From the NCBI GenBank assembly GCA_014905825.1, contig JACGCN010000005.1:2294001-2358000 (forward strand): a stretch of DNA of 64,000 nucleotides, in the 5' to 3' direction. The notes under the pieces were generated by a model that worked only from the letters and a program-made list of their open reading frames with translations, was not told the origin of the DNA and did no database searches. Below, in pieces: positions 55,344 through 64,000 of the stretch; position 1 is the first letter of the stretch, and every line of letters begins with the position of its first letter. This DNA is from Lyophyllum atratum. Its lineage: Eukaryota > Basidiomycota > Agaricomycetes > Agaricales > Lyophyllaceae. Both the position numbers and the translations under genes were made by a program.

Positions 55344-56122
55344 AGTGGGGCGGGGAAATGGAGGCCTGGGATGGAATATGTAGGTGTGTATGCTTTGAGT
55401 CATAAAATCGCGTACCAAAACAATCTCACTATGAAAAAACGCGAGTACGATTCTTGTACTAGTTGTAGACACGAAGTTGGTACTTGACCGCGAAAAGGTT
55501 CAGTGCCAGGTCTGCTGTTGTAAATGGCGTCACGTGATTCAACGGGCAAGTCCCGCGCCACTGCCACAGGCGCGTCGCGTCGCGTCGCCACATTCTAGAA
55601 TCTACGTAAAGGCAAGGACTGTCTTTCTCCGTAGATGCCTCAGATGTTTGGACTATGCAATTCTCGGAAGATCCTTGGATAAAACTACGTTAGTACTCAA
55701 TGATTCCGCCACCATGCTACGAGTGTCTATAGCTGAGCTCCGACAAATGTCGAAACCGAAGTATCTATCTGTTGCCTTGATTTTGGAGTGGAGAATGGAA
55801 AACAAAGATACAACAAGTATCGACTTTGTCTGGGGTCTAGCTTGGGGGGCGTTGCGTTCTGCCTGCCCGACTGTCATGAAATTTGAAGATGTTTTCGTGT
55901 GAATCGTTCCGGGAGGTAGTGACATGCTCCTAAAATACATATCATGTCCATCAACGAGTTCAACATTCGAACAGACGATTAAAAGGAACTGTACAGCGAA
56001 TGCCGCTACTATTACAACAGACTTTAACTCTACTCGTATATCAAAGCGATACGGGAACTTGCACTACAAATCATCGGTTGAAGCTTTTATCTCTGGTGCT
56101 GGTTCATGTTCATCGGCTTGGT
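55344..56122. other. spacer between paralogues A and B
   Basis: It contains TCACGTGA at 55530-55537, about 190 bases upstream of paralogue A. Overlapping frames at 55477-55940 on both strands are probably fortuitous. Parts near 55925-56100 resemble the 3' flank of paralogue A at 54380-54560 (TCCAT.AACGAGTTC.ACATTC), showing that the duplication extends beyond the coding region. Confidence 0.55.
55530..55537. promoter_or_regulatory. TCACGTGA site upstream of paralogue A
   Basis: A palindromic E-box in the promoter of paralogue A. It is a counterpart of the site at 57124 upstream of paralogue B. Confidence 0.45.
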
Positions 56123-56887
56123 CTAACCTCGAAGCCTTTTCGACCTTCTTCCAACCGATGCTGTCTCTGGCAGGGGTGGACTGAATTTGAGTGGCTCGAA
56201 CAGAGCACGCGGTCTCTTCGACAATCTTCCTGCAGCAGCTCCCGTAGCGGCCTTCCTCTTCGTCCGAACCGCCCTCTCCGAGCTTCGCCCAGTCCTGTTT
56301 GGTTCATCCAGCTCCGAGTCCGTGGTGCTGGGCTCCTCCGCATCTTGTGTTATTCGTAACGTCACTTCCGCAGAAAACTTCGGGAGCGTTTTGAATCGCT
56401 GTAGGGCTGGAGAAGTCGGCTGTGACTGCTCCGCTTTAAGGGCCGCACTGGGGAAGGATATTCTGATGCAGTAGAAGATACTACCACTCAAGGAACAACA
56501 CGATGAGACTTTGGCGTTAAAGCCACAATCAGCCATGAGTTTCTGGAATTCTGCTGTGAATGGCTCCACATATGCATCAAGGGCGGGGGGTTGGTTCGAG
56601 GTGAAGACCTTGAGCGAATCCGAGGGATCGACGGCCCAGCGTGGAATGTCTAGTTCATCCTTTGCGTTCGATAATTTGTCGTATCTGGAGAGGGTCATTT
56701 GGCGTTGAAAAGAACTGGGCGACCCCGCTCACTTCTCCTCGATGTCTTTCATCACCTTAGCCCGGGCTTCCTTCAGCCATTTTTCGGCAGCTTCATCAAG
56801 GTTTTCGACAGTGCGCTGCTTGATTCTAGCAATGCACTCATTGAACAACGCAGACACCTGCTTGAGGTCAGTAGACGTTTGAGGCAT
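56123..56887 (-). CDS. uncharacterised basic protein, tandem paralogue B
   Basis: Exons 56887-56733 and 56684-56123 give 238 residues, and the exon layout is that of paralogue A. The N-terminus is MPQTSTDLKQVSALFNECIA, then NLDEAAEKWLKEARAKVMKD. The middle has KLSNAKDELDIPRWAVDPSD and EFQKLMADCGFNAKVSSC. The tail has KRKAAT, SKRPRALFEP and ends GRRSKRLRG, again nuclear-signal-like. The best conserved segments are the N-terminal helices and the IPRWA.DPS and FQKLMAD.GFNA motifs, so these are likely the functional parts. No family is recognised. Confidence 0.75.
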
Positions 56888-57446
56888 AGTCGGGGCGGGA
56901 AATGGAGGCCTGGAATGAGATATGTAGGTGAGTATATTTTTCATGAGATCGCGTACCACAACAGTCTCACTGTGAAAAGCGCGGCTATGATATTCTTGTC
57001 AGATGTTAGTCGTAGACCCCGAAGTCAAGTTAAAGCTTTGAACGTGAACTCTGGAACGCGAAAAGGTTTAAGCTTATAAGGTTATCGCTAATCCGGTTTC
57101 AGAAGATTCCGTTTCGGCCGAACTCACGTGACCTTGGTGTGTGCTTGTCCACATAACATTGTAAGGTAGTATACAACCGTACAGAAGTAATGACAGACTG
57201 GTCGCAACCATATGTTACAGATAATGATATGCTTGTGGTTTTGAAGATAGGAAAGAAGTTTAGCGATGGTCTGTGTAACGATCAGGTAGAAGGAGTCCGG
57301 AAGAGGGAACATAATCGAGGGGAGATGTGCGTGGTGGTGGTGATGCGATGCTGATTCCTGAAGGAAAGTGAGGTGCTAACGGTTGCACTGTCTTAACATG
57401 CTGAGTATGAGTGATGAAGCGGTGCTGATAACGCTCGCCTTGTAAC
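56888..57446. other. promoter region of paralogue B
   Basis: It contains the composite motif at 57113-57132. No gene is seen. Confidence 0.5.
57113..57132. promoter_or_regulatory. composite motif TTCGGCCGAA plus E-box
   Basis: The 10-base palindrome TTCGGCCGAA is followed directly by CTCACGTGAC, 226 bases upstream of the paralogue B ATG. The same composite appears at 58779-58798 before the Lon gene. Confidence 0.55.
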
Positions 57447-58184
57447 TCATGTAGCTGTTGAGGGCGGTTCGGCCGGCGTGTCTTGATGTGTTCCAATCCT
57501 GGTAGGAGGATACTGCGTCCTTCGCTTCATGAATCGTGCATGCTCGAGTCGATCATGGCGACTAAGAGTTTCCAGCCTCGCAAAAGATTTGCCGCATTTA
57601 TCACAGAGGAAGGGCCGCCGAGATTTATCAGGAGCGTGAGCCATGGTTTGGTCTACGTGCCTTCTCGCGCTGGACTTAGTTGAGAATATCATTCCTCCGC
57701 ATTGTGGTCCACGGCAGCGCCAGCGACCAGCGTCATCGCAGTATACGAGGTCCTGGAAGCGTTCACCTTCAGCGCTATCGGGAGTAGAAGCAACACTCTG
57801 CAGAACGGCAAGACCGCCAGGGAAATTCGTTGTCGACGAGTCGCCGGTGTTAGCGTCCTCAGATTCCTTTCTTGATAGGCGGCCGATATCTCGGCCAGCG
57901 TTCGCGTTCTTCAAGGCAAGACGTCCGGTGTTACTGGCGCCGGGGTCAGCGCTATCGGAAATAGAAGCAACACGCTCCAGAATGGCACGGCCGCCAGGGA
58001 ATTTCATTGTCGACGAGTCGCCGGTGTTACCGTCCTCAGATTCCTTCCTTGATAGGGGGCCAATATCTCGGCCAGCGTTCGCGTTCTTCAAGGCAAGACG
58101 TCCAGTGTTACTGAGGCCGGGGTCAGCGCTATCGGAAGTAGAAGCAACACTCTCCAGAATGGTACGACCACCAGGGAATTTCAT
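57447..58184 (-). CDS. C2H2 zinc finger protein with 59-residue internal repeat
   Basis: From the ATG at 58184 the single frame encodes 245 residues. The N-terminal half is a tandem repeat of 59 residues: each unit has MKFPGGR.ILE.VAS.SDSA, then NTGRLALKNANAGRDIG and LSRKESED.NTGDSST. Two full copies and a partial third (NFPGGLAVLQSVASTPDSAE) are present, and GNTGDSST also precedes the ATG, so a further unit lies upstream of the chosen start. An acceptor at about 58222 suggests an upstream exon that I could not place. The C-terminal half has an atypical finger (WRCRGPQCGG..HVDQTMAH) and a classical C2H2 finger (FLCDKCGKSFARLETLSRHD, LEH), so it probably binds DNA. The repeat function is unknown. 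Confidence 0.75.
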   Translation of the reverse strand: MKFPGGRTILESVASTSDSADPGLSNTGRLALKNANAGRDIGPLSRKESEDGNTGDSSTMKFPGGRAILERVASISDSADPGASNTGRLALKNANAGRDIGRLSRKESEDANTGDSSTTNFPGGLAVLQSVASTPDSAEGERFQDLVYCDDAGRWRCRGPQCGGMIFSTKSSARRHVDQTMAHAPDKSRRPFLCDKCGKSFARLETLSRHDRLEHARFMKRRTQYPPTRIGTHQDTPAEPPSTAT

Positions 58185-58214
58185 TGTCGACGAGTCGCCG
58201 GTGTTGCCGGGGCG
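57780..58214 (-). repeat. coding minisatellite, period 177 bp, about 2.5 copies
   Basis: GACGAGTCGCCGGTGTT recurs at 57836, 58013 and 58190. CCAGCGTTCGCGTTCTTCAA recurs at 57895 and 58072. Spacing is 177 bases, a multiple of three. Units 1 and 2 are about 95 percent alike by eye. Confidence 0.85.
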
Positions 58215-59013
58215 GAGTGCCTAGGTGAGTATATGGTTGTTGCACTGGGTGTAGACAGGAAGCTGAAGTTTGTGACGCGGAGACTGGGGCCCCTTTCGCA
58301 AACTTGTGTAGAGTGGGGGTGGGTCTGAGTAGGGTAGGTAACCTCCTTTCCTACCCAAGAAACGAATGTTTAAGTAGGACATTGGATAGTTACCAGTCAT
58401 CATATCCTTGAACAATAACATAACAACGGGATCGTTGTCGGGGCACATGACATGACAAGGTTCAAGACAATTGCACGGCTATGTGAGAGTTGTTTCTTCA
58501 TGACATTGAAAGGTACTAGGTCTGGCAGTCGAGCTCGAGGTTTGGGAAGACATGACTCGGAGTTGGTAGGGTTAAGTTTGATCGTCGGGTTTCTATATTC
58601 GGACCAGATGACGTGGGAGGCCCGAGGGTTTCCTTATAACCTGGTATTCTTCATCGGTTTCGTTACTTCCCTTTTCCCCATTTACTCTCACTACCTTCCA
58701 ACCTCTCTCAATTTATACCCTCTCTGAAAGTACATGATGAGTTACCGCAGAACCGCACCATCGTTCTGAATCTGGCAGTTCGGCCGAAGTCACATGACAA
58801 TTTTGACTACGTAATCTTATTCCCAAGATTTTGGCCTCTGACCAAGTCTGCCAACTGGCTTACTACTCCTTCTACGTTCTCCGCACTCTCCAGGCTCGAT
58901 CTTTCGCAAGCTCATCGCGAGCATCTCTCGGGGGATATATGCGTGTATAGAGTCGTCACTGCCAGCTTGATTCATCTTATTGCGGGGCCCTCACGCACGT
59001 TGCAAATATCGCC
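58185..59013. other. divergent promoter region, zinc finger and Lon genes
   Basis: This lies between the minus-strand zinc finger gene and plus-strand Lon gene. It contains the composite motif at 58779. A minus frame at 58221-58448 could contain an upstream zinc finger exon but has no clear donor. Confidence 0.45.
58779..58798. promoter_or_regulatory. composite motif TTCGGCCGAA plus CACATG
   Basis: TTCGGCCGAA followed directly by GTCACATGAC, 235 bases upstream of the Lon ATG. Sequence and distance nearly match the site before paralogue B. Confidence 0.55.
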
Positions 59014-62000
59014 ATGAGTTGGCTTGGTTGGAATGGCTTGCGAGTGGCCGCTCTGCGCCATTCATGCAGGCGCTCTATCATATCCATGACGGCTACTCCT
59101 GGGCCTCTCAGCAGACGGGCATTGACCTCATCCGCACCGGTCGCGTTTGCACGCACACCGCGGTCACTTTACTCCCCGCGTTGGATCAACCCCAAAAACG
59201 GCCAGGAAGCGAAGCCGGAGGAGAAAACGGAATCGGAACAGGAGGAAACGGGGGTGAAGCTGGAGGAGGATAAGCCCTCCGACTCTGCGAAGCCTCCACC
59301 CGACTCGCCATCCGACTCTGAAGCACCCGCGACACCGCCCGACTCCCCCGACTCCCCACCCCCGTCACCTCCACCGTCTAAACCTACCTCAAGTTCCATA
59401 GCCAAGCAGTCGGTCCCTGAGGTCTATCCCCAGGTCTTAGCACTCCCCATAGCGCGTCGCCCTCTTTTCCCCGGATTCTACAAGGCAGTGGTGATAAGGA
59501 ACCCCCACGTCGTTGCGGCGATCAAGGACATGATGAAGCGCGGCCAGCCTTATCTCGGTGCATTCCTTCTCAAGGATGAGAACGCGGATACCGACGTTAT
59601 CACGGATATCGACCAGGTGCACTCCGTCGGCGTCCTAGCCCAGATTACCAGCGTCTTTGCTGCGACGGGTACTGGGAAGGAGGGCGAGGAAAAGGAAGAG
59701 GGCCTCACAGCTGTGCTCTATCCGCATCGGCGAATCAAGATTACGAAACTACTCAAGGCTGGAGGAGTGCCAAAAGCCGAGACTAGTCAAGACGGGGAAC
59801 CCCAAACGGTGGTAGAGCCGCCGAATGTTGAAGGTGCGTGCTAACAGGATGACAGGCATTCCGACCCTAACTCGCCACTGCAGGTCCCGTGCAGACAAAT
59901 TTCTTATTTGACCACGCCGTCTCGATCGTACACGTAGAGAACCTCCAGACGGAGCCATACAACAAGGACGACCAGTACATCCGCGCTTTCATGTCCGAGA
60001 TTGTCTCTGTCTTCAAGGACATCGCTCAACTGAACCCGCTTTTCCGGGACCAAATCACCAACTTCTCGATCAACCAGATCGCGTCGAACGTCTTTGACGA
60101 GCCCGATAAGCTTGCGGACTTTGCAGCGGCGGTGTCGAGCGGCGATGTTCGGGAGTTGCAGGACGTTCTCGAGAGTCTTCAGGTGCAGGACCGCCTGCGC
60201 AAGGCCCTGCTGGTGCTGAAGAAGGAGCTTATCAATGCGCAGCTACAGTCGAAGCTCTCCCGAGACGTTGACAGCAAAATTGCGAAGCGCCAGAGGGAGT
60301 ATTATCTGATGGAGCAGCTGAAGGGGATCAAGAAGGAACTGGGTATGGAGAGCGACGGCAAGGACAAGCTCATTGAGAAGTTCAGGGAGCGGGCGAAGGA
60401 ATTGAAGATGCCCGAGATCGTCAGGAAGGTGTTCGACGAGGAGCTCAACAAACTGGCGTCACTTGAGCCAGCAGCTAGTGAGGCCAGCGTCACCCGCAAC
60501 TATCTCGAGTGGCTCACACAGGTCAGTCTTTATATTCTTTCCATCTACGCGAGGCTTAACCTCGTCAACAGATCCCCTGGGGCACCCACACGCCCGAGAA
60601 CTTCTCCCTGCCCAACGCACAGCGCATCCTCGACGCTGACCACTACGGTCTCACTGACATCAAGTCCCGCATCCTCGAGTTCCTTGCTGTCGGTAAGCTC
60701 CGCGGCTCTGTTCAAGGCAAGATCATATGCCTCGTTGGGCCGCCTGGTGTAGGCAAGACCAGTATCGGCAAATCCATCGCGGGCGCGCTCGGGAGGCGAT
60801 TCTTCCGGTTCTCTGTTGGTGGACTGACGGATGTCGCGGAAATCAAGGGCCACAGGAGGACTTATGTTGGGTGCGTGCCTCCCTCCCTCAATTCTTCTTG
60901 TGGGAAGACTCACTCTGGCTTGTGTGTAGTGCGCTTCCTGGGAAGATCATCCAAGCGCTCAAACGAGTTGGCACGGAGAACCCTCTTGTGCTCATCGACG
61001 AGGTGGATAAGATTGGGCGTGGTATCAACGGCGACCCGGCCAGTGCCCTTCTGGAGATGTTGGATCCCGAGCAGAACAATAGTTTCCTTGATCACTAGTA
61101 CGTCCTTTCACTCTCCCCGCTGTGAATATAGAGACTGATATACCCTTAGCATGGATGTTCCCGTTGACTTGTCCCGCGTTCTCTTCGTCTGCACAGGTAT
61201 ATATCCCCATACCATGCTTATGTCTATATGGCTGATTGATTTCCCCAGCTAATAACCTTGATACGATCCCTGCGCCCCTCTTGGACCGTATGGAGGTGTT
61301 GGAAGTTAGCGGATATGTCTCAGAGGAGAAGACTGTCATCGCGGAGCGATACCTTGCACCCCAGGCCCGTGAAGCCTCTGGCCTGGGCTCCGCTGACGTG
61401 ATTCTAGAGCGGGAGGCTGTCGATGTCCTCATCAAGTATTACTGCCGGGAGAGTGGTGTGCGGAACTTGAAGAAGCACATAGACAAGGTATGTCTCGTGG
61501 TTGTTGGCGAAGCGCTGACTGTTGCTGAGGTGGTTTTCTCGGTGTAGATTTATCGTAAGGCTGCGCTGAAGGTGGTGCAGGAACTTGGCGAGGAGACTTT
61601 CCCTGAGCCTGAGACGGCTGCTGCTGCTGCCGGCCCTACTACATCCCAGTCAGAGGAACCAACTACTGATAGGTCTGAGACCCCGACCTCGGAATCACAG
61701 TCCTCGCAGGAATCATCGTCCACCAAGGAGTCCACTCCCTCTTCAACCTCCACCGCATCCTCATCTCCAGAATCTGAATCTAAACCGACGGCGCCCCCAT
61801 CGTCGCCGGCCGACACCACACCCACTCCCTCTGAGGACAACCCGAAGAACGTCACGACGCAGCAACGCAAGCCCCTGCCGATCCCCGAGTCCGTGCATGT
61901 CAGGATCACGCCTGAGACACTAAAAGACTACGTTGGGCCCCCTGTGTACCAGAAGGACCGGATGTATGCGAAGCCGCCCCCGCCGGGCGTCAGCACCGGT

Positions 62001-62687
62001 CTTGGATACCTGGGCAACGGATCTGGGGCTGTAATGCCCGTCGAGGCCATGGTGCGTTCTCTACCGTTCTTTTGGTTGTGGTATCGTTCCTGATTGGGGG
62101 TGTGTAGAGCATGCCGGGTAAAGGCGGTCTGCAGCTGACTGGCAAGCTCGGCGAGGTTATCCGGGAGAGTGCGCAGATTGGGCTCAGCTGGGTGAAGACG
62201 CATGCGTTTGAGCTGGGCATCACGAGCAGCCCTGGGGATCAGTTCTTGAACGAGCGGGATGTGCATGTGCACATGCCTGAGGGGAGCATTGGGAAGGAAG
62301 GCCCGAGTGCGGGAACGGCGATTCTTACGGCGTTTGTGTCGCTGTTCACGAAAACGCAGGTTAATCCCGATATCGGTATGTCCTTGCTGTCGCTTGTTTT
62401 AGTCGTGCTGATCTTCTTAATTGTGTGCAGCGATGACGGGTGAGATATCGCTCGTGGGGCAGGTGTTGCCTGTGGGTGGACTGAAAGAGAAGATCCTGGC
62501 TGCGCATCGTGCAGGCATCAAGACCATCATCGCACCCGCCGCGAACCGCGCGGACATCGAGGAGAACGTCCCCGAGAGTGTGAAGACGGGTATCCGGTTC
62601 GTGTACGTCGAGACCGTGAAGGAGGTGCTCGAGGAGGTGTTCCGTGGCGAGCCGGTGTTGGAGAAGTGGAAGGATACCTTGTTCTAG
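59014..62687 (+). CDS. PIM1: mitochondrial Lon protease (PIM1)
   Basis: Nine exons (59014-59833, 59884-60521, 60572-60870, 60930-61097, 61150-61196, 61249-61487, 61548-62051, 62108-62375, 62431-62687) give 1079 residues. This ATP-dependent serine protease removes damaged proteins in the mitochondrial matrix. The Arg-rich N-terminus ([20 protein letters not shown]) is a likely targeting presequence, followed by a Glu/Pro/Ser-rich linker and the LON substrate domain ([20 protein letters not shown]). The AAA+ core has Walker [10 protein letters not shown] near residue 541, [13 protein letters not shown] and [16 protein letters not shown]. The protease domain has [15 protein letters not shown] with Ser972 and GGLKEK with Lys1015, the usual catalytic dyad spacing of 43. 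A Ser/Thr/Pro-rich insert of about 75 residues separates AAA+ and protease domains. Confidence 0.96.
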
Positions 62688-63832
62688 TATAATTTGGTCG
62701 TGTGCTTCTCTTGGTTTTTAGATCTTGGGAGCCGAGTCTTGTACGACGGTCCTTGGTCGGCTTCTGGGCATACATAGCCTTGCTTAGACTAGATGTGCTT
62801 TGATCCACTGACGCTCGTTCGTGTAGCAAAACATTGTATTTCGTATATAAAGCATAATATTCCCTCCCCTGCTCAACAAAATTTCGTTCGCTCAACGTTC
62901 GCTCGAGAGAATGATGTCGGAATGGCTGCTGCGTTAGGTAGTGGGGGTGATAGTCAGAAGCGCAGGTTACTAGGTCGCGGAAGAGTCTAAAGCCTCAGGC
63001 CTCGATGCCAGGTCGTGTAGATCATGGCGTAGATGCTTCGCGCAGGTCGTCGTATTCTTCATAAAATATGGCCTTATACCACTGGCAACTAGCTGGGGTC
63101 CAGAGCCTCGTATGGCTCAAGTATGGTCCGAAGCTCCCATAACGCGTCCGATTCGGCCGATATCGAGATCTGTCGGGATCTGGGGAGATACTCTGAGTAC
63201 TGCCGCTCAAGTGGACTTGAGCGGATAGAAGGGTCTGAGGGAAGACTTACCTATGCTTTCTCACTTGATTGGACCTTTAAATGCAGCGACGTCAATTCAC
63301 CCACATCTTTATTTCAGAGTCTCTTTTCCAACAAGAAGCCAGCCGTATTTTACCCGATCTGTGGTATTTTCTTCGTATTCTCTGACACTGGTGCATCGGA
63401 ACGTTTGTGATCTACGTGCATGGGGTCTAATTTGGTCATCTCCATGACAGATATGCTCGTGTCATGGCGTCGTTGAGCGGAAGAGAGGGAGAAATCTCGA
63501 AGCTCTAGTACATCGATCGCGCCGAAAGTGAAGAAGTTCAGAGGCATGAAATAGAAGCAGATTATCAAAGTCGTCGTTCAAATGGTGATTGATCATTGAG
63601 TGAGATGCTAGTGCGTCTTTCATTTTTGCAGGATTGGGACTTGTTTGGCTTGATCAGGGCTTGGACACTCCCTACGATCAAGTCCTCCCCAACCCAAGTG
63701 GATTGCTCAATTTAACGACATACATAACTGCTCACCTCTTCAAGTAGGCATCCAGGCTTTCTTAGACAACGGAAACTGAATAGACAGAACAGGCTCACCT
63801 CCTAAGGCCATCAATAACGTTATCACGAAGTC
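62688..63832. other. intergenic after Lon, no gene seen
   Basis: Short frames only. This is the Lon 3' flank and the promoter of the gene that starts at 63833. Confidence 0.5.
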
Positions 63833-64000
63833 ATGCATGCCAAGATGGAGGACGCATTGAGTGAAAAACTACATAGCAACTATGTCCCGTCGCTGGAAGA
63901 GGTGCTGCAGATCGATGAATACCTCGAGGATCCATCGAAGAGGATTTCACAAGTAGATCAGACGATTACTCGTCTGCAAGCCGAAATCGATCTGTTATCT
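63833..64000 (+). CDS. N-terminus of an F-box-like protein, cut by window end
   Basis: The frame is open for 56 codons to the window edge: MHAKMEDALSEKLHSNYVPS, then LEEVLQIDEYLEDPSKRISQ and VDQTITRLQAEIDLLS. A coiled-coil of this type (E.I..L..E...L) just before a conserved F-box is typical of the large F-box protein family of Agaricomycetes. The F-box itself lies outside the window, so the call is inference. An ATG at 63845 is an alternative start. Confidence 0.5.
   Translation, partial: MHAKMEDALSEKLHSNYVPSLEEVLQIDEYLEDPSKRISQVDQTITRLQAEIDLLS

Overview
This window is nuclear DNA of a filamentous basidiomycete, most likely an Agaricomycete. The genes are dense and broken by many 45-65 nt spliceosomal introns (GT..AG, a few GC..AG). 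The families are fungal: UNC93-like transporter, fungal SLATT protein, MYND protein, several IDO paralogues. Intergenic DNA carries low-copy duplications. There is no bacterial operon structure. All exon joins below were read by eye and checked only for reading phase and family fit.

Layout. 0-7 kb: a small secreted protein, then two phi-like glutathione S-transferase genes inside a roughly 2 kb segmental duplication. Between them lies an orphan protein with a PD-(D/E)XK-like signature. 7-12.5 kb: three tandem indoleamine 2,3-dioxygenase (IDO) genes on the minus strand. The third carries two single-base frameshifts. 12.8-15.2 kb: six tandem tRNA-like units on the minus strand, each with A-box/B-box-like promoters, pairing acceptor and T arms, an over-long anticodon arm and a downstream T-run. 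16.9-19.2 kb: a MYND-finger protein and a YPI1-type phosphatase-1 regulator. 22-28.5 kb: a type II membrane fucosyltransferase-like gene with one frameshift, ribosomal protein eS10, two uncharacterised ORFs and a ten-exon aldose 1-epimerase. 28.5-38.8 kb is mostly without recognisable genes except a three-repeat MYB factor.

38.8-54.3 kb: GMP synthase, the cytoplasmic 5'-3' exoribonuclease XRN1, a SLATT 2TM protein and an UNC93/MFS-like transporter, all on the plus strand. 54.6-58.2 kb: a tandem pair of small basic probably nuclear proteins of unknown family, then a C2H2 zinc-finger gene with an internal 177 bp coding repeat. 59-62.7 kb: mitochondrial Lon protease PIM1. The window ends inside the first exon of a gene that resembles the start of an Agaricomycete F-box protein.

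Most genes are housekeeping or lineage-expanded families and do not form one pathway. The least ordinary parts are the tRNA-like tandem array, the IDO cluster with a decaying copy, the duplicated GST segment, the paralogue pair at 54.6-56.9 kb and the GC-AG introns in XRN1 and GMP synthase.
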